Source: Microbacterium forte
GTDB taxonomy: Bacteria; Actinomycetota; Actinomycetes; Actinomycetales; Microbacteriaceae
Assembly (NCBI RefSeq): GCF_031885415.1
Contig: NZ_CP116871.1
Location: 1,984,001-2,048,000, forward strand
Reading direction: 5' to 3'
DNA: 64,000 nt
Below, piece by piece: positions 8,984-17,629 of the stretch. Below the pieces are notes generated by a model that was not told where the DNA came from, did not search any database, and worked only from the letters and a program-made list of their open reading frames with translations. The position numbers and the translations under genes were made by a program. Position 1 is the first letter of the stretch, and each line of letters begins with the position of its first letter.

Positions 8984-9060
8984 CTCGGGAGGGAAACTGC
9001 GCCTCGGGAGGAGAGATTCTCGGGAATTCCCCTCCCGAGGCGCAGAAGTCCGCCCGAAGG
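8984..9060. repeat. palindromic intergenic repeat, family A, copy 1
   Basis: Arms 8997-9011 (CTGCGCCTCGGGAGG) and 9031-9045 are perfectly complementary over 15 bases around a 19-base loop; further CTCGGGAGG/CCCGAAGG half-sites flank it. An 18-base stretch (8997-9014) is identical to 36208-36225. It lies after purC and may act as its terminator, but lacks a T-run. Confidence 0.8.
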
Positions 9061-9144
9061 AGCGACCGCGCGCACCCAGGGAACACTCAGGAATCGGTAG
9101 TGTTGCTCCAGCACTCCCACTCCCCCCGATCCTGAGGAGCCCGC

Positions 9145-10500
9145 ATGCCCCTGTGGAAGACCCACGGAAACGGCCGCACGGTCGAACCCGGCGCCGTCGT
9201 CAAGCCCGAAGAGCGCCTGAACTGGCCGGCCACGATCGCGATCGGCGCCCAGCACGTCGTCGCGATGTTCGGCGCCACGTTCCTGGTGCCGACGCTGACC
9301 GGCTTCCCGGTCTCGACCACGCTGCTGTTCAGCGGTCTCGGCACTCTCATCTTCCTGCTCATCACCAAGAACCAGCTGCCCAGCTACCTCGGATCGTCGT
9401 TCGCGTTCATCGCGCCGATCACGGCCGCGGTCGCCGCCGGCGGCACCGGATCCGCCCTGGCGGGAGTCGTCGCGGTCGGCATCCTGCTCACCGTCGTGGG
9501 CCTGGTCGTGCAGTACGCCGGCCTGCGCTGGGTCGACGCGCTGATGCCTCCGGTGGTCGCCGGTGCGATCGTCGCGCTCATCGGCTTCAACCTCGCCCCC
9601 ACCGCGTGGAACAACTTCCAGCTCGACCCCGTGACCGCGACCATCACCCTCGTCGCGATCATCCTGTTCGCAGTGCTCTTCCGCGGATTCCTCGGGCGCA
9701 TCTCGATCTTCCTCGGCGTCGCCGTGGGCTTCATCTACGCCGCCTTCACCGGGTCGTTCGACGTGCCCAACGCGCTGCGCGGAGGCAAGACGCCCGCAGA
9801 GCTCATCGCCGACGCGCCGTGGGTGGGCCTGCCCGAGTTCCAGCTCCCCGACTTCGTCGCGCCCGGCACGTGGTCGACCATCGCCATGTTCCTGCCGGTC
9901 GTGCTGGTGCTCGTCGCCGAGAACGTCGGCCACGTGCGCGGTGTCGCCACGATGACGGAAGACCCCGCGATCAACAGGCACACCGGCCGCGCCCTGATCG
10001 CCGACGGCGTCGCGACGACGATCGCCGGCGGCTTCGGCGGGTCGGGCACGACGACGTACGGCGAGAACATCGGCGTCATGGCCGCGACCCGCGTCTACTC
10101 GACCGCCGTCTACTGGGTCGCCGGCCTCTTCGCGATCCTGCTGGCGTTCTCGCCCAAGGTCGGCGAGGTGTTCAACTCGATCCCCGCGGGCGTGCTCGGC
10201 GGCGCGACGACCGCGCTCTACGGCCTGATCGGCATCATCGGCATCAAGATCTGGGTCGACAGCAAAGTCGACTTCTCGCGTCCGGTGAACCAGTACACCG
10301 CCGCGGTGTCACTCGTGATCGGCATCGCCGGGTTCTCGATGCAGCTCGGCGACTTCGCGTTCGGCGGCATCGTGCTCGGAACGGTCGCCGCTCTCCTGAT
10401 CTACCACGTGGGCAACGCGATCGCTCGCGCGCGCAAGACCGGTGCCGACGACCCGAGGCCGCTCGAGGCCGTGGGTCCGCTGGGCGGCGACCCCGCGTAA
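9145..10500 (+). CDS. uraA: uracil/xanthine permease, NCS2 family
   Basis: A 451-residue nucleobase:proton symporter with about 14 membrane segments. It begins with the family's H-G-N-G-R-T-V-E-P-G and G-A-Q-H-V-V-A-M-F-G-A-T segments, has S-S-F-A-F-I-A-P-I in helix 3, and carries the NCS2 signature region L-V-L-V-A-E-N-V-G-H-V-R-G followed by G-G-S-G-T-T-T-Y-G-E-N-I-G with the substrate-binding Glu. GAGGAG lies 8 bases before the ATG. Uracil is the most likely substrate; xanthine cannot be excluded. A hairpin at 10521-10562 ends the unit. Confidence 0.92.
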   Translation: MPLWKTHGNGRTVEPGAVVKPEERLNWPATIAIGAQHVVAMFGATFLVPTLTGFPVSTTLLFSGLGTLIFLLITKNQLPSYLGSSFAFIAPITAAVAAGGTGSALAGVVAVGILLTVVGLVVQYAGLRWVDALMPPVVAGAIVALIGFNLAPTAWNNFQLDPVTATITLVAIILFAVLFRGFLGRISIFLGVAVGFIYAAFTGSFDVPNALRGGKTPAELIADAPWVGLPEFQLPDFVAPGTWSTIAMFLPVVLVLVAENVGHVRGVATMTEDPAINRHTGRALIADGVATTIAGGFGGSGTTTYGENIGVMAATRVYSTAVYWVAGLFAILLAFSPKVGEVFNSIPAGVLGGATTALYGLIGIIGIKIWVDSKVDFSRPVNQYTAAVSLVIGIAGFSMQLGDFAFGGIVLGTVAALLIYHVGNAIARARKTGADDPRPLEAVGPLGGDPA

Positions 10501-10520
10501 CCACGCTCGACCCGCGAACC

Positions 10521-10562
10521 CGAAGATCCCGGATGCTGCAGCTGCGGCGTCCGGGATCTTCG
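10521..10562. terminator. terminator hairpin after uraA
   Basis: Arms CGAAGATCCCGGA (10521-10533) and TCCGGGATCTTCG (10550-10562) pair perfectly over 13 bp around a 16-base loop. It lies between convergent genes and may serve both strands. Confidence 0.7.
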
Positions 10563-10570
10563 CGTCCGGC

Positions 10571-10621
10571 GGCGATCGCGATCAGGCGGCGATCGCGCTC
10601 AGTCGGCGATCGCGCTCAGTC
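10571..10621. repeat. 17-bp tandem repeat, three units
   Basis: Units at 10571-10587, 10588-10604 and 10605-10621. The last two are identical (GGCGATCGCGCTCAGTC) and the first differs at two or three positions. The third unit runs into the last codons and stop of the biotin carboxylase gene on the minus strand, so copy-number change would act at that gene's 3' end. Confidence 0.8.
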
Positions 10622-12328
10622 GATGACGGCGATGACTCCGTCCGGCGCGATCGCCGCTGAGAGCTCGGCGCGGTGCGACAGGATGCCGGCGCGATGAGCG
10701 GCGACCGTGGTCTCCATCTTCATCGCGTCGAGCACGGCGACCGGATCGCCCTCGACGACGTGCGCGCCGTCATCAGCGAGCCAGCGCACGAGTGTGCCGG
10801 GCGCCGGCGAGCGCAGTTCGGTCGGGTCGGATGCGGAGGGCGCGGGCCCGGAAACCGCCAGCCCGCCGAGCCCCGCGAGCAGGGCGATCGGCAGCCCGAG
10901 CACGACCCGACGTCCGTCGATCTCGACGGGGAAGCGCTGGAGTGCGGCATCCGGGGCGGGAGCCGGGCGCAGCTGAGGTTCGAGCCTCGGCAGCAATGTG
11001 CTCTCGATCCACTGCGTGTGCACCGCGAAGGTGTCGGTGGCGAACGCCGCGTCGTCGAGCGCGAGCAGATCGAACGGGATGACGGTGGCCGGCCCCTCGA
11101 CCACGAGCTCGCGCAGCGCCCGTCGGGCCCGCACGAGTGCCGCATCTCGGCTGTCGGCGTGCACGATGAGCTTCGCGATCATCGAGTCGAACGCGGGCTG
11201 AACGGCATCGCCCGCCTCGATCCCGCTGTCCCAGCGCACACCGGGTCCGCCGGGGATCCGCAGCGACTCCACACGACCGGGACTCGGAAGGAACCCGCGA
11301 CCAGGGTCTTCCGCGTTGATGCGGAACTCGAAGGCGTGCCCTGTCGGCGTCGGGGTCTCGGTGAACGAGATGCCCTCTCCGAACGCGATGCGGAACTGCT
11401 CTCGCACGAGATCCGTGCCGGTGACCTCTTCGGTGACCGGGTGCTCCACCTGCAGACGGGTGTTCACCTCGAGGAAGGAGATCGTGCCGTCTGCGGCGAG
11501 CAGGAACTCGACGGTTCCCGCACCGCGGTACTGCACCTCGGCGCAGATCGCCCTGGCCGCGTCGTGGAATCGCGTGCGCTGGTCACTCGACAGCCCCGGC
11601 GCCGGGGCCTCCTCGATGAGCTTCTGATTGCGCCGCTGCATCGAGCAGTCCCGGTCGCCGACGACCACGATGCCGCCGAGTCCGTCGCCGAGCACCTGCA
11701 CCTCGATGTGACGCGGGCTCTCGAGGAACCGCTCGACGAAGCACTCGCCGCGGCCGAAGGCGGCGATGGCCTCCCGGGTCGCGGCGTCGAAGGCGTCGGC
11801 GACATCCGACAGCTCCCGCACCACCTTCAGGCCTCGCCCGCCACCGCCGAATGCCGCCTTGATGGCGATCGGAAGCCCGTGCTGCTCGGCGAAGGACACG
11901 GCCTCTGCAGGGCCGGCGAGGGGCTGGTCGGTGCCGGCCGCCAACGGTGCTCCGACGCGCTGCGCGATCCGGCGCGCGGTCATCTTGTCACCGAGCGCGT
12001 CGATGCTGTCGGGCGATGGTCCGATCCAGACGAGCCCTGCGCCTTCCACGGCTCGCGCGAACTCCGCGCTCTCCGAGAGGAATCCGTAGCCGGGGTGCAC
12101 GGCATGCGCCCCGCTCTTCCGCGCCGCAGCGAGTAGCGCCTCGATGGAGAGGTACGTGGCGGCAGCGGTGTCTCCCCCCAGACCCAGCGCCTCGTCGGCG
12201 AGTCGCACGTGCAGGGCGTCGGCGTCCTGATCGGCGTAGACCGCGATCGACGTGTATCCGGCTTCGGCGCAGGCGCGGATGACGCGCACGGCGATCTCTC
12301 CGCGATTCGCGATCAGCACCTTGGTCAT
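10616..12328 (-). CDS. biotin carboxylase / biotin carrier fusion (acyl-CoA or urea-carboxylase-type alpha subunit)
   Basis: 570 residues. An N-terminal biotin carboxylase module (about 1-445) opens K-V-L-I-A-N-R-G-E-I-A-V-R and has the ATP-grasp glycine loop F-G-G-G-G-R-G-L-K and the H-I-E-V-Q-V-L-G-D motif. A linker and a C-terminal biotinyl domain follow, with the biotinylated lysine at K537 (A-M-K-M). The module carboxylates its own biotin with ATP and bicarbonate. There is no acyl-CoA carboxyltransferase beta subunit nearby. Instead its ATG overlaps by 4 bases the fused PxpB-PxpC gene, whose domains resemble the carboxyltransferase part of urea carboxylase. This suggests a multi-subunit biotin enzyme acting on a lactam; that is inference. 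Confidence 0.9.
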   Translation of the reverse strand: MTKVLIANRGEIAVRVIRACAEAGYTSIAVYADQDADALHVRLADEALGLGGDTAAATYLSIEALLAAARKSGAHAVHPGYGFLSESAEFARAVEGAGLVWIGPSPDSIDALGDKMTARRIAQRVGAPLAAGTDQPLAGPAEAVSFAEQHGLPIAIKAAFGGGGRGLKVVRELSDVADAFDAATREAIAAFGRGECFVERFLESPRHIEVQVLGDGLGGIVVVGDRDCSMQRRNQKLIEEAPAPGLSSDQRTRFHDAARAICAEVQYRGAGTVEFLLAADGTISFLEVNTRLQVEHPVTEEVTGTDLVREQFRIAFGEGISFTETPTPTGHAFEFRINAEDPGRGFLPSPGRVESLRIPGGPGVRWDSGIEAGDAVQPAFDSMIAKLIVHADSRDAALVRARRALRELVVEGPATVIPFDLLALDDAAFATDTFAVHTQWIESTLLPRLEPQLRPAPAPDAALQRFPVEIDGRRVVLGLPIALLAGLGGLAVSGPAPSASDPTELRSPAPGTLVRWLADDGAHVVEGDPVAVLDAMKMETTVAAHRAGILSHRAELSAAIAPDGVIAVID

Positions 12329-13914
12329 GAGGTCTCCTTGACGATGAAACGAACTCGCGCACCGGGCGGCAGCTGCCCGGCGAGGTCGAGGCTGCGATCG
12401 GTGAGGGCGCCGATGATCGGATACCCGCCGGTGAGCGGATGGTCGGGCAGGAACAGCACGGGCTGACCGTCCGGAGGCACCTGGATCGCCCCGGTGACGG
12501 CGCCCTCGCTGGGCAGCTCACCGCCGACCGACCGTTCCAGGGGCACGGCTCCCTCGAGCCTGATGCCGACCCGATCCGAGCGCGGGGTCGCAGTCCACTC
12601 CTGGGCGGTGAGGGTGGCGAGCGCTGCCGCCGTGAACCAGTCGTCGCGAGGACCGAGGGTGATCTCGAGCTCGACCAGCTCGCCGGGTGCGGGGAGGGCC
12701 CGCGGCATCGCATCGGGCTCGACGGGATGCGGTGCGCGATCGCCGACACGGAGCACGTCGCCTGCGGCGAGCGCCGCCGGGCCGAGACCGGCGAGGGTGT
12801 CGCTCGCGCGGCTGTCCAGCGCCGGTTCCGCCGCCACACCGCCGCGGACGGCGATGACGTAGCGCAGCCCGCTCGCGGGGTGCCCGAGAGTGAGCTCGTC
12901 ACCGTCGACGGTGGCGAAGGGCACTCCATGGGCGATCTGACGCGCCACGCCACCGGCATCGATCAGCTCGAGGGATCCGACGGCACCCGCGACGGCGGCG
13001 ACCCCGGCACCCCGGAAGCGCAGCACCGCGCCCCCGACGCTCTCGAGCACGGCGGCACCGGTCTCGTTGCCCACGGCACGGTTCGCGTCTCGCATCGCAC
13101 GACGATCGGCGACGCCTGACGCCGAGACGCCGAGTGCCGCGAAACCCGGGCGACCGGCATCCTGCACCAGCAGCTGCAGTGACGGCCGCACGATCTCGAC
13201 TGCGGCCGGCATGGGAGAACCCGGGTCCGGCGCACCGGCGACGGCGGGTCGATCGGCGACACCTCGCTCGTCGGCCCGTTCGTCTGCGTCGCCCGACGTC
13301 ACGACCTGCTCGCGCACGCGTTCGAACCGCACGGTCGTGCCCGGCGACAGCAGCGCAGGCGGGTCGCGGTCGATGTCCCACATCAGGGCATCCGTGCGAC
13401 CGATGAGCTGCCACCCACCGGGACTCTCACGCGGGTACACCCCGGTGAACTGCCCGGCGAGCGCCACGGACCCTGCGGGCACACGCGTGCGGGGCGACGA
13501 GCGGCGCGGCACGTCGAACAGGGGATCGCTGCTCACCACATAGCCGAAACCGGGAGCGAAGCCCGAGAAGGCCACCTTCCAATCGGCACCGAGATGACGA
13601 TTCACGAGCTCTGCCGCCGACACGCCCAGCAGGGCTGCGGCCTCGTGGAGGTCTTCGCCGTCGTACCGCACCGGCACCGTGACCTCGCCGGTGACCGGCA
13701 GGTGAGCGGTGTCGATGTCCGTCGCCGCGAGCGCCTCTGCGAGATCGCCGGCCGAGACGACGAGCGGATCGAAGCGCACGAGCACGGTGCGAGCGCCCGG
13801 GATGCGCTCGACCACACCGCGCACTCCGTCCCAGGCGAGGTTCAGGCGCATCGCCTCGTCGAGGTCGGCCGCCTCGACGAGAAGCGCGTGATCGGATGCG
13901 GTGAGGATGCGCAT
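12325..13914 (-). CDS. fused PxpB-PxpC (5-oxoprolinase subunits; KipI-KipA / allophanate hydrolase subunit 1+2 family)
   Basis: 529 residues. The N-terminal half (1 to about 210) is the PxpB/KipI domain with the F-A-P-G-F-G-Y-V motif and P-R-R-S-S-P-R-T-R-V-P-A-G-S-V-A. The C-terminal half (about 245-525) is PxpC/KipA with L-L-V-Q-D-A-G-R-P-G-F-A-A-L-G-V and ending in the G-G-Y-P-I-I-G-A-L-T and P-G-A-R-V-R-F motifs. In Escherichia coli PxpB and PxpC are separate and, with PxpA, hydrolyse 5-oxoproline to glutamate with ATP. Both domains share their fold with the carboxyltransferase region of urea carboxylase. Start ATG at 13914 shares one base with the upstream stop. Confidence 0.9.
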   Translation of the reverse strand: MRILTASDHALLVEAADLDEAMRLNLAWDGVRGVVERIPGARTVLVRFDPLVVSAGDLAEALAATDIDTAHLPVTGEVTVPVRYDGEDLHEAAALLGVSAAELVNRHLGADWKVAFSGFAPGFGYVVSSDPLFDVPRRSSPRTRVPAGSVALAGQFTGVYPRESPGGWQLIGRTDALMWDIDRDPPALLSPGTTVRFERVREQVVTSGDADERADERGVADRPAVAGAPDPGSPMPAAVEIVRPSLQLLVQDAGRPGFAALGVSASGVADRRAMRDANRAVGNETGAAVLESVGGAVLRFRGAGVAAVAGAVGSLELIDAGGVARQIAHGVPFATVDGDELTLGHPASGLRYVIAVRGGVAAEPALDSRASDTLAGLGPAALAAGDVLRVGDRAPHPVEPDAMPRALPAPGELVELEITLGPRDDWFTAAALATLTAQEWTATPRSDRVGIRLEGAVPLERSVGGELPSEGAVTGAIQVPPDGQPVLFLPDHPLTGGYPIIGALTDRSLDLAGQLPPGARVRFIVKETS

Positions 13915-14714
13915 CAGACGAGGTACTCGGCATCCGGCACGTCGGTGATGAACATGTACCCCGGTGCGTGGGTGATGGCGAACGGCGGCTTCGAGGCCAT
14001 GATCGCGGCCTGAGGGGTGACGCCGCAGGCCCAGAACACCGGCACTTCGCCGTCGCGCACCTCGGGGGCATCCCCGAAGTCGGGGCGGGCGAGGTCGAGG
14101 ACTCCGAGGGATACGGGGTCGCCGACGTGCACCGGAGCACCGTGCACAGCGGGGGTTCGGCCGGAGATCTGCACGGCATCCGCCACTCGGTCCGCCGCGA
14201 TCGGCCTCATCGACACGACCATCTCACCGCTCAGGCGACCCGCCGGTGCGCAGGGCACCGAGGTGCGGTACATCGGCACATTGCGACCGAGCTCCTGATG
14301 ACGGATCGGGATGCCGGCCTCGACGAGTCCGGACTCGAACGTGAAGCTGCATCCGATGAGGAACGAGACGAGGTCCGGATGCTCCGCCCAGGCCGCCGTC
14401 GCGTCGGTGATCTCTTCGGCCAGTTCGCCGTCGCGCCAGATGCGATACCGGCCGATGTCCGTGCGGATGTCGCTGCCCGGCGCGAGCCGTGACTCCACCT
14501 CTCCCTGCTCGATGACCTCGAGCACCGGGCACGGCTTCGGGTTGCGCTGTGCGAAGAGCAGGGTCTCGAAGGCCCAGTCCGCGGGCACGGAGATGAGATT
14601 GGCCTGTGTCAGCCCGACCGCGACCCCGCTGGTCGGCTCGGCGTGCCCTGCCCGGATGGCGGCACGGGCCGCGCGCGCGTCGGCGAGCTGGGCTGCGGTG
14701 GCGAGGACGGTCAT
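13914..14714 (-). CDS. DUF1445 family protein (YcsI / D-glutamate cyclase-like hydro-lyase)
   Basis: 266 residues typical of DUF1445: R-A-A-I-R-A-G-H at the start, then [11 protein letters not shown], the [11 protein letters not shown] segment, and the [13 protein letters not shown] and [10 protein letters not shown] motifs. The family is often annotated as putative hydro-lyase. The mammalian homologue DGLUCY is a D-glutamate cyclase giving 5-oxo-D-proline, which would fit the 5-oxoprolinase genes on either side. The cyclase role here is inferred from homology and context. In Bacillus subtilis the equivalent ycsI also lies beside ycsF and kipIA. Confidence 0.85.
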   Translation of the reverse strand: MTVLATAAQLADARAARAAIRAGHAEPTSGVAVGLTQANLISVPADWAFETLLFAQRNPKPCPVLEVIEQGEVESRLAPGSDIRTDIGRYRIWRDGELAEEITDATAAWAEHPDLVSFLIGCSFTFESGLVEAGIPIRHQELGRNVPMYRTSVPCAPAGRLSGEMVVSMRPIAADRVADAVQISGRTPAVHGAPVHVGDPVSLGVLDLARPDFGDAPEVRDGEVPVFWACGVTPQAAIMASKPPFAITHAPGYMFITDVPDAEYLV

Positions 14715-14715
14715 G

Positions 14716-15480
14716 TCAGACGCCCGCGAACGGTGCGATCGTGATGCCCGCTTGCTGCAGCATCCGCTTCGTCTCTGCCGCCATGGCCACCGAACCAGGG
14801 CTGTCTCCGTGCACGCAGATCGACTGCGCGCTGACGGGCACGTCGGTGCCGTCGATCGCGCGGATCACTCCTTCGCCGGCCAGGCGCACCATGCGCTCGG
14901 CGACCGCCGCGGGATCGTGCAGCACAGACCCGGGCTCGGTGCGCGAGACGAGCTGCCCGTCGGGCTGATACGCCCGATCGGCGAAGGCCTCTGCCGCAGT
15001 CTGCAGCCCCGCGCGCTCGGCGACGTCGAGCACGACACCTCCGGCCAGGCCCAGCAGCACGAGGCTCGGATCGATCGCGCGGATGGCCGCCACCACGTCC
15101 TGCGACTGCCGCTCATCGCGGGCGATCGTGTTGTAGAGCGCTCCGTGCGGCTTGACGTAGGCGACCTTTCCGCCCACCGCGGCGGCGAGACCGATCAGCG
15201 CCCCGAGCTGGTACTCGACGTGGGCCTGCAGCGTGGCCGAATCGATGTCGACCTTCGTACGGCCGAAGTTCTCGTAGTCGCGGTAGCCGGGGTGCGCGCC
15301 GATCACGACACCTCCGGCCACCGCGCTGGCGAGGGTCGCGCGGATGCCCTCGGGGCTGCCCGCGTGGAAGCCGCACGCCACGTTCGCACTCGTCACGAGG
15401 TCGAGCATGCTCTGGTCGTCGCTGACGATCCGGTCGGCGACGTTCTCGCCGAGGTCCGAGTTCAGGTCGATCGATGCCAT
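14716..15480 (-). CDS. pxpA: 5-oxoprolinase subunit A (LamB/YcsF family)
   Basis: 254 residues. The start [10 protein letters not shown] with [14 protein letters not shown] carries the metal-binding/catalytic residues of the LamB/YcsF family. [20 protein letters not shown] and the C-V-H-G-D-S-P-G motif near the end are also diagnostic. PxpA acts with PxpB-PxpC in ATP-dependent ring opening of 5-oxoproline. One base separates its stop from the DUF1445 start, so the cluster is a single operon. Confidence 0.93.
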   Translation of the reverse strand: MASIDLNSDLGENVADRIVSDDQSMLDLVTSANVACGFHAGSPEGIRATLASAVAGGVVIGAHPGYRDYENFGRTKVDIDSATLQAHVEYQLGALIGLAAAVGGKVAYVKPHGALYNTIARDERQSQDVVAAIRAIDPSLVLLGLAGGVVLDVAERAGLQTAAEAFADRAYQPDGQLVSRTEPGSVLHDPAAVAERMVRLAGEGVIRAIDGTDVPVSAQSICVHGDSPGSVAMAAETKRMLQQAGITIAPFAGV

Positions 15481-15484
15481 GGGG

Positions 15485-16762
15485 TCACGCTCCGGTTCCG
15501 AGGAAGGCGAAGATCGGGCCGACTGAGACGATGCCCATGTACCAGGTGAGCAGCGTCACGACCGTGCCCGCGATGAGCAGCCACAGCGGGTACTTCTTCG
15601 AGCCGAGCAGGTCACGACGGAACCAGCCGATGTACATGAAGACCGTGAGGCCGATGGGGAGGATGAGGCCGTTGAAGCCGCCGACGAACACGAGGATCGC
15701 AGCAGGCGCCGTGCCGATCGACAGGTAGACGATCAGCGACACGACGATGAAGGCGACGGTGGCCAGCTGCAGCGGCCAGCCGCCCCTGAGCTTCTTCGTG
15801 AAGGTCGAGAGGAAGGTCGCCGACGTGTACGCGGCGCCGATCACCGAGCTGATGGCCGCGGCCCAGAAGATCGCACCGAAGATGCGCAGCCCCGCGTCGC
15901 CGAGCACGGCGCCGAAGGCCTGTCCTGCGGGGTTCGCAGCCTGGCTCGACAGGTCGAGCGAGACGCCGGAGGCGACCACACCGAGGATCGCGAGGAACAG
16001 CACGTAGCGCATGATGCCGGTGACGAGGATGCCGTTCGCCGCGGCGCGCATCACCGGGCCGGCCTGCTCCGGACCGGTGTGTCCGGAGTCGAGGTAGCGG
16101 TGGGCGCCCGAGTAGGTGATGTATCCGCCGACCGTTCCGCCGACGATCGTGGTGATCGTGGCGAAGTTCAGTTCGTCGGGCACGAACGTCTGTCGCAGGG
16201 CCTCGCCGATCGGCGGCTGGGCGATCACCGCGACGATCACGGTCATCACGATCATGCCCACGCCGAGCACGATCAGCACGACGTCCATCACCGGGCCCGC
16301 CTTCTTGACGAGGAAGATGATGATCGCGAGGGCCGCGGTGAGTGCGCCGCCGAGCTTGGGATCGATGCCGAGCAGGGCGTTGAGGCCCAGTCCGCCACCC
16401 GCGATGTTGCCGATGTTGAAGGCCAGGCCGCCGATCACGACGAGCACGGCGATCAGGTGTCCGGAGAACGGGATGGCGCTGTTGGCGAGCTCTCCGGCGC
16501 GCTTGCCCGATGAGGTGATCATGCGCCAGACGTTCAGCTGCACTGCGATGTCGATGAGGATCGAGACGAGGATCGCGAACGCGAAGGCGGCCCCCATCGT
16601 CGCGGTGAACGTGGCCGTCTGGGTGATGAATCCTGGGCCGATGGCGCTGGTGGCCATCAGGAAGATCGCGCCGATCACGGCGCTGCGGCCTGCCCGCCTC
16701 TTGGCTCCGGCGAGGCGGACTTCGTCTTCTGCGGACAGCGGGGCTGCGGTGTTCTCTGACAT
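15485..16762 (-). CDS. NRAMP-family transporter (YcsG-like)
   Basis: 425 residues from the ATG at 16762; a longer frame to 16828 starts inside the promoter region. About 11 hydrophobic segments. The [12 protein letters not shown] stretch in helix 1 sits where metal-transporting NRAMPs have D-P-G-N, so the metal-binding Asp and Asn are absent. This is typical of YcsG-type members found with pxpABC genes, which are probably organic-substrate rather than metal carriers. The operon context points to import of 5-oxoproline or a related lactam. It is the first gene of the operon. Confidence 0.82.
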   Translation of the reverse strand: MSENTAAPLSAEDEVRLAGAKRRAGRSAVIGAIFLMATSAIGPGFITQTATFTATMGAAFAFAILVSILIDIAVQLNVWRMITSSGKRAGELANSAIPFSGHLIAVLVVIGGLAFNIGNIAGGGLGLNALLGIDPKLGGALTAALAIIIFLVKKAGPVMDVVLIVLGVGMIVMTVIVAVIAQPPIGEALRQTFVPDELNFATITTIVGGTVGGYITYSGAHRYLDSGHTGPEQAGPVMRAAANGILVTGIMRYVLFLAILGVVASGVSLDLSSQAANPAGQAFGAVLGDAGLRIFGAIFWAAAISSVIGAAYTSATFLSTFTKKLRGGWPLQLATVAFIVVSLIVYLSIGTAPAAILVFVGGFNGLILPIGLTVFMYIGWFRRDLLGSKKYPLWLLIAGTVVTLLTWYMGIVSVGPIFAFLGTGA

Positions 16763-16830
16763 TGCGGGGGATTTCCCATCGTCGTTGGTGGGTGTCGAGT
16801 GACACCCAGTGTAGAACGGATCGAGCAATA

Positions 16831-16841
16831 TTGTTCAACAA
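16831..16841. promoter_or_regulatory. probable GntR operator in the divergent lactam-cluster promoter
   Basis: TTGTT-C-AACAA is a perfect 5+1+5 inverted repeat in an A/T-rich patch unlike its GC-rich surroundings. It lies between the NRAMP start (16762, minus) and the GntR start (16937, plus). FadR/FCD-type GntR proteins bind short inverted repeats containing GT-N(x)-AC, so this is the likely operator for the divergent operon. Confidence 0.65.
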
Positions 16842-16924
16842 CTTTGTTTCGGCTGTGCTACGACCGAGTTGCGTTCGCGTGATGCCGCGGTCGCCTCCTC
16901 GAACGATCCGCCGCGCCTGCCGCC

Positions 16925-16939
16925 TACGATGAAGGCATG
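16925..16939 (+). promoter_or_regulatory. leaderless-type promoter of the gntR-type gene
   Basis: TACGAT (16925-16930) ends 6 bases before the ATG at 16937 with no ribosome-binding site, the pattern of a leaderless actinobacterial transcript. Confidence 0.55.
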
Positions 16940-17593
16940 AACCAGCAGGGCATGCTCGCCGATGCGCTCCGTCAGCAGATCATCGACGGCGCCTTCGCCC
17001 CCGGTTCACGGCTGTCGGAATCGGCCCTCGCCGAGCACTTCGGCGTCGCGCGCAACACGCTGCGAGAGGCGTTCCGCGCGCTCTCCGAGCAGGGTCTTCT
17101 CGAGCACGTGCCGCACCGGGGTGTCTCCGTCGCGTCGCCCTCGATAGCCGACGTCATCGACATCTACCGAGCACGCCGCGTCATCGAGTGCACGGCGCTC
17201 CTGCACTCCGAGCCCGAGCACCCCTCGGTGCAGCGGATGCAGCAGGCGGTGCTCGCCGCCGAGAAGGCCGCCCGGGATGCCGTCCACGACGACGCGGGCG
17301 CCTGGCGCGAGGTGGGCAGCGCCAACATGGCATTCCACGTCGCCCTGGTCGATCTCGCCGACAGCCCCCGCCTGGCCCGCACCTATCGCGACCTGGCGGC
17401 CGAGCTGCGGCTGGCGTTCCTGAAGATCGACGATCCGCGATCGCTCCACGAGCCGTTCGTGCGCAAGAACCGCGCGGTGCTCGACACCTTCCTCACGCAG
17501 GGCGCGCAGGAAGGCGCGGCCGAGCTCGAGCGCTACCTCGTGCAGTCGGAACGCGTCGTGCTCGGTGCGTTCGCCCGGATGCAGCTGGGCTGA
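16937..17593 (+). CDS. GntR-family (FCD/FadR-type) transcriptional regulator
   Basis: 218 residues. N-terminal winged helix: I-I-D-G-A-F-A-P-G-S-R-L-S-E-S-A-L-A-E-H-F-G-V and R-N-T-L-R-E-A-F-R-A-L. It is followed by an all-helical FCD ligand domain (about 75-215) with the metal/effector residues of the family in the E-x-x-N-M-A-F-H-V-A-L region. It is transcribed away from the pxp/biotin operon and is the obvious candidate regulator, with a carboxylate such as 5-oxoproline or glutamate as possible effector (inference). Confidence 0.9.
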   Translation: MNQQGMLADALRQQIIDGAFAPGSRLSESALAEHFGVARNTLREAFRALSEQGLLEHVPHRGVSVASPSIADVIDIYRARRVIECTALLHSEPEHPSVQRMQQAVLAAEKAARDAVHDDAGAWREVGSANMAFHVALVDLADSPRLARTYRDLAAELRLAFLKIDDPRSLHEPFVRKNRAVLDTFLTQGAQEGAAELERYLVQSERVVLGAFARMQLG

Positions 17594-17597
17594 TCCC

Positions 17598-17629
17598 GAC
17601 CCTCGCCGATCGATGTCGGTGCCGGGGTC
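17598..17629. terminator. possible terminator between gntR-type and tetR-type genes
   Basis: GACCC and CCGA at 17598-17609 can pair with TCGG and GGGTC at 17615-17629, giving an imperfect hairpin in the 34-base gap between two converging stop codons. No T-run follows. Confidence 0.35.
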
